Shown here: positions 24,180 to 37,500 of the stretch, piece after piece | Layout: each line of letters starts with the position of its first letter | How positions within the stretch are numbered: the first letter of the stretch is position 1 | Assembly: GCA_029531795.1 (NCBI GenBank) | Contig: JAPEIS010000004.1 | Span: forward strand, 1,860,001 to 1,924,000 | Direction: 5' to 3' | DNA length: 64,000 nucleotides | Origin: Sclerotinia nivalis | Taxonomy: Eukaryota > Ascomycota > Leotiomycetes > Helotiales > Sclerotiniaceae | Program-made: the position numbers and the translations under genes | Notes under the pieces: model-generated | What the model was told of the DNA's origin: nothing | What the model saw: the letters and a program-made list of their open reading frames with translations, nothing else | The model's database searches: none

Positions 24180-26739
24180 TATTAATATCTCTTTGTAAAC
24201 CTTCCCTGTACTCGACCAAGCTCGTTCTGATTTATTAAGCAAGTCAACGGAGCACCAATCCCACTACCGTGGCTGTATATAATCCAAATATCTGTAGTTA
24301 GTGATCTCGGTCATTTGAGAAAGCTCCCTTAAACAAATAGGTTATACCCTTCAGTTCTGGGCGGAATATTTCGAGCTGATCTTGCAAGCTGTCTCCGATA
24401 ATGCAGCTAGATCATCTCGAATCTACAGACCATATTAATACCAATGTTCCACGTCTTCTTATGTAATCAAGCTATGCTCTTTCAGTGCTGTAGATGGGAA
24501 AAGCTTACTGTTGATATCACTCCGGTGATACTACTCGCATAGTACTATAATAGTATTTGTATTTATTGATTCTTGATTGCTACACTATGAAATGAGGGGG
24601 CTATTTATATTAAAGGGAAAGGGGCTAGAGTTCGCTAGTGGTACGGCTCCTTGTGTGAGGCTAGTCACATGACATATCGACAGTTACAAATTTGTTTCTC
24701 CTCAAGTAACCGCACTAGATTATCTTACTTCTCAGATGAGTAAATACAATTATAGATTACCATGTAGACAATAAAATAATCTCTCCTCTCCAGCCAAGAT
24801 ACGGCCAATTTTTTAAGTTCTTTAGCAGAAAGATTCACCACTCCCATCACACCCATACTTCTCCTTCCATATACTCATCCTTCAACGCCGCAAAGTCACT
24901 CACCATAACCGGAGTAAACAAATCCTTAAACCAACCTCTTCGAAGACTTTTGACCCTAAATCCTGTAGAAGGCTATCACATTACCCACCAAGTCAAATGT
25001 CATATTATTTCCTTCACCTGCAGTACTCAATTATCTTCTGCTGTTCCAAGCTGTAAATAGTGGTACTTTTTTCACGCTCTCGGCTAAGTGGCAGGGCTAG
25101 TTTGCCATCCAAATATGCTTTTTCCTACACGGGTTGACACTACACCACGGGGAAGTAGTTTCCTACATCTACTTGGCCGATAAATGCGATGAATGGCCAT
25201 ATCTTTCGCTGTCTGGTGCGCAAAGAGGTAGAAGGACAGCGGTAATGCGAAGGTGTATTTGCGCCTTACGGAAATTTTGAAACAACTTTTTGATCCGCTG
25301 CAGATATAAGATGCTTCCAAATTTCGCTGTATTCTTCACTGTCGAAAGGTGGGAGGTGGTGGAGCCCCAGCGGTTTGTCTGATCCTCGGTGAAGAGTTAA
25401 AGGGATGGTAGCCAGCCAGTGCTGCAAAGCATTGTATCTGCTAGAACATCATCACCACCTCTCAAATGGTTCGTTCCTTCGTCAATACGTACAATGTCAG
25501 CACATTAAATACGGACATTTCTGCAATGACATCGAAGAAATCGACGTGTTTCAGCAGGCCACCCGTACAATTTTTGCCAAAATCTTGTACATAATATGAC
25601 AAGCTGCTTACCTAGGTTTCGGCGCATGACTCTTACGGGGAATGCGGATCCAATTTATCAAATTCTTAAAGACTTTTCTTCCTTTAAAATCGGCATCTTT
25701 CATTGTATCATCATCAATAGCACCTGATCAAGAAGGCATTCATGATTTTGAAGCCGTACTTCGCCGAATGCAAAAACTACATCCACCACGAGTTGCCATT
25801 CAAGAATGAAGGTACAAAACTAGCAGCTACACGCATCATTTCGACCTGGAAAGCATGCTTGTAAGGCACATTGCCCTGAGGCGAGAGGAAAAATCCGGGA
25901 CCAGCCATATTGATAGCTTTGTGACTCAGTATACAGTCTTACGGTCGAAGTACACCATATTGGTCTATATCTCCCGCCCCGAGGACGGCAGTTTTTTTTT
26001 TGGACATCTAGTGAGGTTTAATTTCCGAAACAATCAAAGTTTCCTTGGTGAATTAAAGGACCCCGTAATAAATCCTGACCAGTTGGGAATAAAATCGAGT
26101 CCATTTGCAACCATTTGTTTGCCAAGCATATTTCGACCCTGAAATCATATCTGTGGTTTCATGATCCTTTCACCATATTTTCAAGAGTGATCGAGAGTGA
26201 TCAACTTACAGTCGCGAGCTTGATTCTAATCTCGGAGTGCTATATCACAGTGATGATGTATATCAATATAATTCTCGAGATAGCTGGTGGTATATTTGGC
26301 TTTGAAGAATTCATAATAAACGTCTTCTTCCGGTGGACAGGGCAAAGTTAGATCAGAGAATTCTGCTATACCGACTGCCCATTGTGTCCAGAATAATTCG
26401 AATCCTTATCTTGATGAAGGTCAGTATTGATATATTCTTCTGGAGGGACGTGGCATGTGGTAGACATACTAGAATTCCAAACACCTCCAATATAAGTAGC
26501 GTGATCAAGAATTGTGAGACGACATTGTGGATGAAATTTGGCATCTTATATAGTAGAAAATTCTGTTTCAAAAGAAATCCACATATCGAATTATCGTGGT
26601 GTTTAGAAATAAAATATTACCTACTCGAACCACAACAAATCAAATCTTCAGTCTGAGTCCATGATTGAACTGAACAATCTCAAAGAAGCAGTAAAGCCAC
26701 TGGGAGATGAAGTTGTTGGGAGTAATGCCAGTGACATCA
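24180..26739. other. Decayed intergenic region
   Basis: 2.6 kb of stop-rich sequence between the decarboxylase and the MFS relic. Short open pieces (for example FAECKNYIHHELPFKNEG near 25760) look protein-like but match no family I know. I looked for the N-terminal half of the MFS transporter here and did not find it. Confidence 0.45.
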
Positions 26740-28140
26740 AGCATCAAACTGTATGGTCGGCGGCTTCCATAATCTTCCTTTTCAAAGTACCAGATGTAGT
26801 AGAACTTGCCAAAGCAGCAATGAAAGGAGGGGAAGACAAGTGGATACCTTTCATCGCTGCGTCCATTTTCTGCTATTCTTTAGCTTTACAATGGGGCGGT
26901 GCCATTAACAATCGAGTAAATCTCATGTTATTGGTAAGCTTGTTGGGCTTGCAGTTTTCTCGTCGTGTCCGCCATCATCGAATGATACCAGGGAGAGAGA
27001 GCTCTCTTCGTACGGAGTACTTCCAGAAATCTGGCCATCGCAAAGGCCTGTGCTTTCTGCTTCCTGTCAGTATTATCCAGCTCTTGCAAAACCTTTTGAC
27101 AATTTTGTTTGTTGTATTTCGCAATCGCTGGATGCTTCTAGACCCTTCTAAATTACTTGCCAATCTATTTCCAGGCCATTCGTGGAGCAGATGCCACTGA
27201 TTCTGGAAATCGAACTCCGCCTTTTATCTTGGGTTCAGTAAGTCTTGCGGATTTATAGGAAGCACGCTTGCTAAAAATGATTCTAGGTTTGGTAAAAAAA
27301 ATCATAATAATAGGCGGCGGTGTCGGCAAGATAGGCGTCATAAACCCATTCTTGATTGTCGGCGGAACACTGACAACGATTTAGTGCAGAATTTTGATGA
27401 CTTCGCAGTGAGATTCCTCCTCTAGCATGTAGATTTAGGTATCAAGTCCTTGCCGGTATTGGATTCGGACTCCGCTTCAATTTGTATATCATTGTAGTCC
27501 AAAATGTTGTAAAAGCAGACGAGATATCAACCGCTACGTCAATGTTTTTGTGTGAGTGTTCTTCCTTCTTTCTAGGATACAGCACCAATTCCGGAAAGGG
27601 GCTCCTTTTGAATGAGACACGGTTTATTCGCTGCTTACATTTGAACATTTACGGTGCGCTAATCAGCATATTCGTTAAAAATCAGAAGGATCCAGGCTAT
27701 GGATTAAACGCCTGGGTAGTCCATGAGGAAGCACGGGATTCATCAAAAGCAATGCAAATGGCCTTTCAGGCTGACCAACTCCGATACAGCTTCAGTTGAT
27801 AGGCCATGGCCTCATTATATAGGCAGCTCAATCACTCTTCCAAAATGAGCTTCTTAACATCCTTTTTTCACCAACCAGTCATTAACCCTTCAAGTACATT
27901 TAGAAGAGGGGGTCCTTAAGTACAAACTAGTTTACCGACCAATGAACTACCACGATTCACGGCTGCTTATATGAAAGGTATCCAAATGGCAATCGCGCTT
28001 CAATTGCGATGGCTGGAACAGCGACACTAGTCGCGTTAAGTAAAGGCTGGTTTCGAATGCAGCAAGCAGATGAAGGCGGCGGCGCTCAGTGCGAGGTTGG
28101 GTTGGAGGAACAAGCGGAGAGTAATTCGCAGAAGGCAAAG
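26740..28140 (+). pseudogene. MFS multidrug efflux transporter pseudogene (C-terminal half)
   Basis: Scattered frames match the second half of a 14-TM fungal drug:H+ antiporter. In order: SIIFLFKVPDVVELA; FCYSLALQWGGAINN; LNYLPIYFQAIRGADATDSG with PPFILGS; VGKIGVINPFLIVGGTLTTI; LAGIGFGL; VVQNVVKADEISTATSM; AAQSLFQNELLNIL; LPRFTAAYMKGIQMAIAL; and ATLVALSKGWFRMQQ near the terminus. The order and spacing follow the family, but several stop codons and frame changes separate the blocks. About 245 bp at 27545-27795 do not belong to the family and interrupt it. TM helices 1-6 are missing. It may once have exported the product of the neighbouring enzymes, which is inference. Confidence 0.82.
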
Positions 28141-29155
28141 CCCGCATTAAATTCATTCTTCTTTATCCATATAACATAACAACTATCTAGTAGCATTGGG
28201 TTGATCGGAGATGATTCTAACCGTTTTCTATCGTTCGAGTTAATCAGAACATTTGGTGGCGCCTGGCTGTGGTACAAGCTCTGGACAGATATTGAGTACA
28301 GTTCTGTGGCTTTCAAAGGCCCGTGAAATCACGTGGGTAACGTGTAGTTGATGAAAATGGGTGTAAGAATCTTTCATGTTAGGGGAGCCACGCCGCTTTG
28401 CGGCCGCAAGTACCGCCCATATTTTGCTTTTTTGGGTTCCTTACCATTAAAGTTCAGGCTTCACGGCGCAAAACGCGTCGCAGAAATTCAACTCTTTCAT
28501 TGCTTCCTAATCCAGAGTAATCTATGATTCCATCTCGTTCGCCTGATTCACCTGAAATACATCTTTCTGGCCTCACTTCACTGGCCCATGACGACAGGCA
28601 TGCGAAGCTTCCGAACATTGACGGCAGGTTTTGACGTCAAATGCAGGATCGAAGATACTGGCCTCAACTACAACATCGCCGTATCAGATAAATCGACGCG
28701 AAGTATCAATATGCACAACTATAACGTTCATCCTATGCCTCTGTTTTATCTCTCATTAGGATATCTAGAACAACTGGTCCTTTTGTTATTGTATTTCCAT
28801 CGATAATTGTTGACAAAGGCTTGGAATGTCTCACGAAATGTCTATCGTATACTCCGGTGCTAAATAATACATGAGAATGTTCTTTGATCAATTTCTATAT
28901 TCCCTCTATAAGCTTTGGCTAGTCCATAAGTCAATGAAGAGAAGTTGATGCTATTCCTGACTGTGTATTTCTGCGGGCAGTCCACATGTATATAAGAGCC
29001 AAAGTTCGTCACTTGGGAAATCCATATTCAATTCCTTTCGAGCAACCATCTCTGGCATATCTTAACCTTTTTGTTGCTCAATTTTCTACTTGAAACTTCT
29101 CACGAAGTATATTCATTACCTTGTTTTCCATCATCCTTATTACACTTTCGCTAAC
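28141..29155. other. Intergenic region
   Basis: About 1 kb between the MFS relic and the unknown gene. No coding feature is supported. Confidence 0.5.
28989..28996 (+). promoter_or_regulatory. Candidate TATA box
   Basis: TATATAAG lies about 165 bp upstream of the ATG at 29156. Position and sequence are the only evidence. Confidence 0.4.
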
Positions 29156-30037
29156 ATGATCACAACTCGTCAATGTGTGCAGCCACAGGACATCGAAGTT
29201 GGATGTATACTGTTTCTTCCAAAAACAAGTCATAGGGGAGATTTGAGATGCATGTGGTTGGGTGTCCGCGGCCATCCATGTCATGAACATGGAGATTGTG
29301 TTTTGAAGCCAGAGGGGTACTATCATCCTGTGGTGATCATTGGGAAGCATTATGGGCTCGATGAACTTAATCCAGGCAGGCTTACGCTATCGTTTGTTCA
29401 GGTAAGAAACTTGAGAGTATTGATCCATTAGATGACTCATGGTTCTCCACAGTTATCTACCTCCGGAGATACGGTTTATTCCCCGTATGGACATTACCAG
29501 CGCGCCGGAGCCACTGAACGCTTAACTTTCCCCGAAAGTCTCCGGTCACGTTACTGGCTCCGGGGTCTTGACTTTCTCCAGCGCGGTCCAGGCAATTTTC
29601 GGATCCCTCATGTTTTTTATACCTGGCCCAGTGATCTTAATACTATGACCTGCGGTCTTGTGGCAAAAGCTTACGATTCACGTTTGGATGAAGGATCCTA
29701 TTTGAGGCTTATGCAACGATTGAATCTTGAGCCGAAACCCTATGTCCCTGATAACTACTGGAACAATCCTGGACTGCATCTCCAAGCGACGGCTCAGCCG
29801 ATCAGGGACAAATAACTCCTAACTTCAATTTTGATAGAGCTCCTAGAGGGCAATCATCCAACCAACCGCGCGGCCATCATATGGCGAATGATGAAAACAT
29901 GAGAGACCCCATGAAATCTGACCCAGCCGTTCCCACCCTCGGTCCTGCCCCTCGTGGTAGGAATTCCTTGTCTTTTCAATTCTTCAGCATGTGTATACTA
30001 ACTTGTATACTTGATAGGCCGGCGCCCCGATGCGTAA
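29156..30037 (+). CDS. Unrecognised small fungal protein
   Basis: I do not recognise a characterised family. Exon 29156-29401 joins 29453 onward through a 51-nt GTAAGA intron and gives GCILFLPKTSHRG, YYHPVVIIGKHYG and LTLSFVQLSTSGDTVYSPYG. Exon 2 continues with ESLRSRYWLRGLDFLQRGPG and stops at 29815 if unspliced. A different frame then carries a polar tail (SNQPRGHHMANDENMRDPM), ending at 30037 after a 61-nt intron 29957-30017 with a perfect TACTAAC. The two parts join either by a GC-AG intron 29776-29837 (branch CCTAAC, correct phase) giving 235 residues, or by a frameshift near 29800. The N-terminal pattern (polar start, LP, HPVVI block) resembles a widespread fungal domain of unknown function. 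No signal peptide. Confidence 0.6.
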
Positions 30038-33000
30038 CCTATCATGACTCCATTCGAGCCTGCGAGGTGATAATTACGATCAATTATGAAGCGACAGGTT
30101 TAATGTCGATCTCTGACTTCTGTTGTTAGTCAACATGACAAGTACCTAGACGAATCTTGGAATGAAATCGCTGAGGGAGATGGAATAAGTGTATACTAGA
30201 ATTGTATGTTTGCACGATATTGGCAGAAATTCGGGTAGAGTCACTTCTTGATTGCGTTGTTTTTGTCTGTTTTTGGTTGAACATTTTCGGTCCTTACTGC
30301 CTTCATGGCCTCATTGAGTTTAAATACTGTCGTTTCAAAATTCTTTTTGCGTGACTTTTAGTTAAGAATTTTACTCCTTCAAAATGACACTATGGTCATA
30401 AGTTAACATCGTAGACCAGATTCGAGGCTTAGCATAGCAGAGGCAAATAATGGTTTGGCGGTCACGTGCGAACCATGACAGTCCTTCGAGGTTTGCCTCC
30501 TCCATCTTACATTTTCTTACTCTTTTTCCAACCAATCCCGAATCTCAATGAATGCTTATTACGACCCAACTCCATACTCAGGATGGCGTGTGGCCTAAAG
30601 TCATACCGAAGCTGCAAACGATTATATAGTTGATTGGGTGGTGTGTTGCACGCAATGTTTTAGAGCCTCAGAATCCAAACCACCCTCATTTTCTTCTCCG
30701 TTTTCCGATTTCCTTTCCTTTCCTTTTCTTCATTTCTTTCATAAATTTATTTCATAATTGAAAACAAGGGGTTGCATGCATCTTTTTTCCTCTCAGACCT
30801 TCTTCCTTTAACATCAAAAGGAATTTGGATTTGGAATATCATATGATTATGTGATATTTTTTATGAAATTGTTATAGTATAAAAAAGACCCCAAAAAATA
30901 TACGACAGTTCGATGGTATACAAAGTCGAAGAAATCGGTAGGGAAATTTTACGCGCGGCCTCTAAAACAATGCGCATGGAGGGATGAATGAACGGATGGA
31001 TGCAGAGCAGGCTTTCAGCTATGTACCACAACTTTCACTCGAACTATCGGGTCATTGATATGAGCCAAAGTTTTTGGTGGTAACTCAGCGTATTTGACCT
31101 TGTTATCCTAAACTGGGCAATTTTCCCCGATTTTGTACGATATATTCCACATCATTTGTGAACTTAGGGACGTGCTTTTGAAGAGATTATCCCAAGGAAA
31201 GAACATAGCCTTGTATTTTTGGGGGGCTGTGGCTTGTTGAACAGCCATCTACACGATTACGATACACCTGGACTATCCCAATATTCTCTCACGGATTGAG
31301 GAGGCTCCCTATGTCCTGTTGTTCTCCAGACATTGTTCTCAAAATTATCCATTGGTGGTAACAGGTTGTGCCTAGTCGTAGGGGTATTTTCAACTACCCA
31401 TAAAACCCCTGGATTGGCTTAAAATTACCATTCAATAATTGGGAACCTCCCGACCCCGCGCCTTTACTACAGCTCATAATGAATGACAAGATGAAGCTAT
31501 TCACATATATCACATCAACGAAAAGAGAAAATTGTATTATTGCTATCGATACGACGTTAATTCGCCATAAAATAAAACTAATTGAAAACTGCCGCCTCTA
31601 ATCACGAGACAAATTGAAGACTGAGGTTAAAATTGGACCTAAACACCTTCCAAAAGCAGATGTAAAGCAGTCGACGGCAAAATATGGGGCGAAAATGAAG
31701 TATTTTGCAACAGTCCTTTCAAGTAATTGAAATCAAATTACGATGAAAGCGTATAATTGATATTCTCTATCTATCAAATTATCCCCGATGAACATAATCC
31801 GAACACAGCTGTTTATTCCTTCATGAAAGCCATCATGCGCGTTTGTCTTGAGGGACAGTCCTGCAGCAGAATCATAGTCCTGTATGATGCAACTATTCCT
31901 TGATTACTCTTTGCTAATTAATAGTTTTCGATGATCTTGAAGACGAATCCTCTTGTCGGGATTATTGAATGTAGGCGGTACTTTGGTACGTTCTCCGAAC
32001 GGACCCCATACCCCTATCTCAAACCCTAGAAATCTACTTTCAGCCCCCATAATCGGCGCCAAAGTGCTGAATAGATTTCTTAATACAGCACACAATCTAC
32101 GGATTGGGAATCTTTGGGGTCTGAAGGATTCACGACAGTTTCAGAAAGATGGGGGCTGCTTATGAAGCTTGAGAGTATATCTGTTAGAACCTGCTCCAAA
32201 CTGTGAATGTAAAAGCTTTTGGTAATTTTTCGATTTCTTGCTGTTATTTACTCAAATGTTTGAGCTCGCGCGAGCAGTCTCTTGACCAGAGCCTTACAGA
32301 CCTTTCTCTAATGTAGAGATGGACTTTCAACAATGGAAAGTCCTTTCTATTCCTTTCTTGAGGGGAACCCTTGCAAGATGAATATGCTTGGAGACTGTTA
32401 AGCTCTTCGCATCATCTGCTCTTCTTCTTCATTACACAAGCTCAATACTACTCGCTAACGAACCTTGAGGCATTTATCCGACACCGAGTATCGATCACGG
32501 TGTACTTTGCAGTATTCCTTCAGTACTTTTGTTGCCTAGAGTATGTTCTGAGCTCCCATCATCCATTCAATTCAGATGAGGCGAGAAAAGGCAAACGATA
32601 ATTGCGTGTAGGATCAATATCCATTCCATCAAGGACAATAACTAAATACCCTCCAAGCATTTCACTTCCTGTCTATTGGACCGGTCCTGCGAATAATAAG
32701 TCCTTCAACGAGTGTCACTGCCGCCAAAGAGTACAAATCAAGGTTCATGTCGAAAGACTATGCAAGTAGCCACAAACTATTGAATCGCCGCGTCTGTTTC
32801 TTGTCCTGTGAAGCTACTGCAAGCTGTAGCTATGGACCACAACTTTCCCTTCCAGTGCAACAAATGGTTATTTTTCCTTTGCCAGGCATGCTGTTGGTAC
32901 ATAAAATGATACTGTGCATAAAGATGGCATTGCATAATAGTACCCGGTTGTTGGAATACAAAAGGCCAAAGTAATCTTACAGGATGAGATTGCATTGAGC

Positions 33001-33559
33001 TTTGCTCTTGCTTCAAACCATCGGAATTCTTCCATCTTAGCTTGAATGATAAAAGATTTGTTCTCCCCTTCACTACGAGGTTGATAATCTCTCATCTCAT
33101 ACTCAAAAGAGATACTGTCTCCGTTTTACCCAAACCTAAACATTGATACCAGTTCTTCCAAGATACCAAAAACATTTGCAAGTTTCTGTTTCCCATTTTC
33201 AAACAATATTATGGTTTTCCTTGACCTAGTCACAAACTCTGTTACTAACACTACTCCAGAGTCTCCGAACTCATTGAAAATATTCTTAGTCTCTTACCTC
33301 ATACCTAAGAACAATAAAGTCTTCGCTACCGAGCAAGGCTTTGGACATTGGGACTGAAAGGCTCATGCACCTTCACGTCTTTCATCGCCGTCTTTGCTTT
33401 CATTGGGTCAAGATAGAAAGTATCGAAAAGTCTGATCATTCGTTACTGTGCTGTCAATTTGCCAAACAGAAAACTAAAATAAATAAAAAGAAGAAATCTA
33501 CTATTTTTGGAATACCTTATAAACCATTCTGTTTCTCTCGAAGACCCAATAGCAGTGGG
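30038..33559. other. Long intergenic region upstream of C2H2 gene
   Basis: 3.5 kb without a recognisable gene. It includes a pyrimidine-rich stretch around 30700-30760 (TTTCCTTTCC), A/T-rich runs, and a segment 31969-32160 with CAGCCCCCAT-like ends in opposite orientation (near 32040 and 32150) that may be an old element. The last few hundred bases are presumably the promoter and 5' leader of the C2H2 gene. Confidence 0.5.
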
Positions 33560-35207
33560 ATGGAGCCTTTTAGATATTCATCATCGGCTACCCTAGGATC
33601 CACACTTTCTTCGTGCTCCCGATTTAAACGGAGTTACGCCCTTCTTGACATATCAGAAAGTGTAGCAGAAGCTGACTCAACGTCCATCAATGAGCTTCCA
33701 TGCTCTTACGGCGGCGGCGGAGGAATTGGCTCTAAAATGTCAGAGTATTTCGGGCCGCAAGAGGCCACTTCTAATACTGATCATCACTCATCCAAGTCCT
33801 TCAGCTTTGACACTGCTATGGACTTTGGATTTGTTGACACAAGAGCTGATGGACAGGATGAGATGGAACCGGCGTTTCTTTTGCCTATCTTATCCAAACC
33901 TTCCTCTGGTCAATCTCCCAATTTACGTCAGTCTTTGTGTCCTGCAATCCATACGAATATGCAATTCAGAGATCATTCCGATTCCATTCAACACCGAGAA
34001 CTTTTATTCACAAGAACTCCTCAGCTTTCATCGCCAGATACTGCCACGACAGATACTAGTGGTGACTCCTTCCCATCCGATTCGGGCTACTGTTCTGTAA
34101 CTCCCGACCCCTATTATACTTCTACGACCAGCCCAGGAAGTTTCTATCTACAAGATGAAGAGTCAGAATTTGACGATACCTACTTCTGGGGAGCTGGGAA
34201 CTTAGTGGGCGTTCCAGAATTTCCCCGTGGCAGGTACTTGGACCAAAGTTACTGTCCACAGCCAATACCAGCAAATGATTCAATACAGAAGGAGCTGTTG
34301 GATATTTCGACTGCTCGCCATGCGATTTATTGCTCGTGCCAAATCCAGGGCACGCAAGCTTTATGTTTCCTTGAGCATGGAGAGAGTGGTTTTGAGCCCA
34401 ATGACGCTCGGGTTGGTGGCAGCTACGCGGACGCACGTATGGCTCAATATATGATAGATGTAGATATTGATCCTCTGTGCCACAGTTTTTATATCGAAGA
34501 GGAACCCCAATCTTTGCGACCAGCATTATTAAGAGGAGGCAAATGCTTGGACACTATCATACCCAAAGCCGATACATTTACAAAAGGCGGCGCTGCTACA
34601 TTGATTCCGGGTCAGGACACTAAGATTCAATACAACTCAGATCTTTTCCTATATTGCGCATCTGCGCCTCCTTGGTCCGTAGAACATACACGGTGAGCAT
34701 TTCATAGCTTTTTTTGAGAACCGAAATGCTGACTTGTTTTGTAGTGGATTCGATTTACCTGATTCTCAATTGCAAATAAGAGAAAGAGCAGCAACACCTG
34801 TTCACGATACTCCGTCCCCAAAATCCGAAAGCAAATCATTTAAATGTGACTACAAAGATTGTACTTATGAGCCGAGCGGAGAATACCAATGGAGAAAGGG
34901 CAACTTGGCACGCCATAAAAGAGAAACGCATGAGATGAAATCCGAGAATCGATTCATCTGCAATATGAACGACTGCAAAGAAACATTCACAAGAATATCA
35001 AATCTCAATGTGCACCAAGAGAACAAACATGATCTTCTAATCTTTAGGAAAAGACGGAATAGAAGGAGTTCAGTGGCGGGAAATATCAATAAGCCGAAGA
35101 CTGGTAGGAGAATTACAAAAGCTCCAAAAATGGTCGCCTTGACAAACCGCCCTGAACACAATCGATCACAACCAGTCCCTGGACCTTTCGACCACTTTGC
35201 AGCTTGA
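33560..35207 (+). CDS. C2H2 zinc-finger protein
   Basis: A 531-residue probable transcription regulator. Exons are 33560-34692 and 34745-35207, joined by a 52-nt intron. The first 380 residues are Ser/Thr-rich and disordered, with an acidic stretch LQDEESEFDD that could activate transcription. The second exon has two tandem fingers: FKCDYKDC with HKRETH (C412, C417, H435, H440), then FICNMNDC with HQENKH (C450, C455, H468, H473). A basic segment FRKRRNRRSS follows and may serve as a nuclear localisation signal. The start at 33560 (MEPFRYSSS) was chosen because the upstream in-frame sequence from 33365 is Cys/Lys-rich and looks like 5' leader. Target genes are unknown; the long upstream region suggests complex control. 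Confidence 0.85.
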
Positions 35208-35703
35208 TTCTTGAGGGCATTTATTAGCGGGCTATTTTAATTTTCCACTTTCCTTGAATGAGAATTGTACGAAATTTCTTTCGATTTATCACGAAGGTTT
35301 TTACGAGTAGTTAAGTTGCAAAAGGACTGGTTCTCCTGTTTTTTCAACCAACCAGTCAGCATTCAAAGACAGGTTCTTGTATCTAATGGGAACTTATTCT
35401 GATATCGGCTGAAGAGGTGCCGGGCTGAATATTTCTTTCATTCTTATTTAGGGGCTGTTGAGCAGTGATGACCTTTTCCTTTCTACTTTATCATTCAATA
35501 GCATTGATTGTTCCCTTCTGCTTTATCATCTAAAAGGGCTAGTTTTTCAATCGGTGCATCAGTTAATCAATGAAACACTTTTTTAAATGACTTGTTGAAT
35601 ATATATTCAATGATCCACTAGCTCTTTTAGATTAGTCAGCAGATACCCTATATATTGATTGATTTAATTAACGTCCACACTGAGTCAAAGACTATCTAGG
35701 ACG

Positions 35704-35729
35704 GTTAAGAGCTCAATCGAGCTCTTAAC
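35704..35729. repeat. Perfect 11-bp inverted repeat
   Basis: GTTAAGAGCTC, a 4-nt loop AATC, then GAGCTCTTAAC, with no mismatches. It lies in AT-rich DNA 500 bp after the C2H2 gene. Confidence 0.9.
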
Positions 35730-37500
35730 AGATGGCTATAGGTAGTGCTATCTAAATAGCATACAAGTTTGTATATATTTTTGATAAAGGAAATGAAAAC
35801 TAATACTAGGGAACAAAGCCCGACCTCTATACGGCATCGTATATAAAAATAAAAATACCAATCAAAGTATTACACTCATAATTTTCCAAATCCGATCCCT
35901 TTATCAATCAAATCCAAACAACCTTCCTTCACATCAACTCTTTATCCTATTCGTAACTTCCCAATAATCATACCTTGCTTAATATCGATTTTATAGAACC
36001 CTCCAAACCATAAGGATATTGATCCTACAAGGTGCCCCAATCCTATATATAGTATATCCTCCACCGAATTCTATAGCAGATACATTATTAGTTCGGATCG
36101 TTCCACACAGCTCCTCCAAGTATATGAATTGTTGTTGTTTTGATTCGAATCGAAAGAAGTAAAGCCTGAACCTTAAAACCGAATTTGATAAATCACACTC
36201 GATGCCCTAAAGGGATCTTGGAGATGATTTTGTAGTATATTGTCGTAGATGATAATATTGTCCTCTATTTCGTAATAAAAGTAGTGTTGTAGAAAGCACA
36301 ATCCAATAATACGATTGTCAAAAAACCGAGATCTGGCCTTTGCCATCAGCCAACTCGGAAACAAAAAACATCGCGATCGGGTGCCTCTTCCTCTTCCAAT
36401 CACCACAACTCCATCAAATAACTCAAACTTAGCTCTGCAGACTCTAATAATTAAATAAAAGAGCTGGAGGTTCGTAAAAGACACCGCGTACAGATGTTGA
36501 GTCTTGTCCTCCAGATACCCTATATAGGATCTCTGCTTCCATAGAACTTAGCTCTCTAGTTATCATAATATGAATATGTTCACCCATAATATCGTCAATA
36601 TGACTTAGCAGTGCCTTGAATATTGTCCAATATTTGAGTTTACGCCTGCTCGAATAATGCATCTCAAGTGATTGAAAGTTCAGACTAAACTCTCTTCATC
36701 CTCAACCTCCGCTATTAATTTCAGCTCCATGTTGGTAGTCACATCTAAAGTCAAGGACGCTCGGATGTTTTGTGTACATTCACCGCAAACCCTAAAATAG
36801 ATCGCATCGTCCTTCCTCTAGCATGGAGAACCAAGTAATACCTGCGGCTGGGATTAAACCCGTCTAATTCAGCTCAAACCCGGTGGTATCGAGATTAGAT
36901 TATTATCCATCCTGCTTTCTGTCGTTAAAGAAATAACTAGAAAGTGATGATAATAAGTAGCTGGAAGCTTCTTTGCTCGTTTAACAGTATGGAGATTTTG
37001 GACACAGCGCTGTCCGCGTCCACATCCAAGGACAATTTGAACACCTTGAATCTACGCATTACGGTGTAGAATGAAAGGAATAGTTTGCATTTGAGAAATG
37101 GAATTAGAAAGTTCGGAGTGTTTCTTAAGGGGCTGTGTGCAGCGTCGCAAGGCGTTAGACTGAACGAAGCGAAGGTCCAGTTTGCAGTAATTTTTCCCCT
37201 CGTTTAAACCATGAGGTTCGTGTCACTTACTTCCAACACATGTAGCATAACAGGACTCGATACCCACACTTCGTGTTGCTTTAAAAAGAGTTCAATCCAG
37301 TCAGTCCTAGAAAAGTCCTGAGCATTCAAGTCCTGTATATTCCTTTCCGTGGTCGTTAGTCCTGTATGATCTATGTTTAGCTTGAAGATACTCCAAGCGG
37401 TGCTGCAGTAAGGAAAACCCTCCCAGATACCCCCAGCGTCGTATGACGTAAAAATTTATCTAAGGGATTGCTTGTCTTCTCCTCGGCATGTCCGATATTG

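Noticed and set aside
25855..26656. Search for the N-terminal half of the MFS transporter
   Set aside because: None of the frames shows the expected early transmembrane motifs of a 14-TM transporter.
36120..36150. TTTGATTCGAATCGAAAG, similar to a tRNA T-arm
   Set aside because: No matching acceptor, D-arm or anticodon arm could be found around it.
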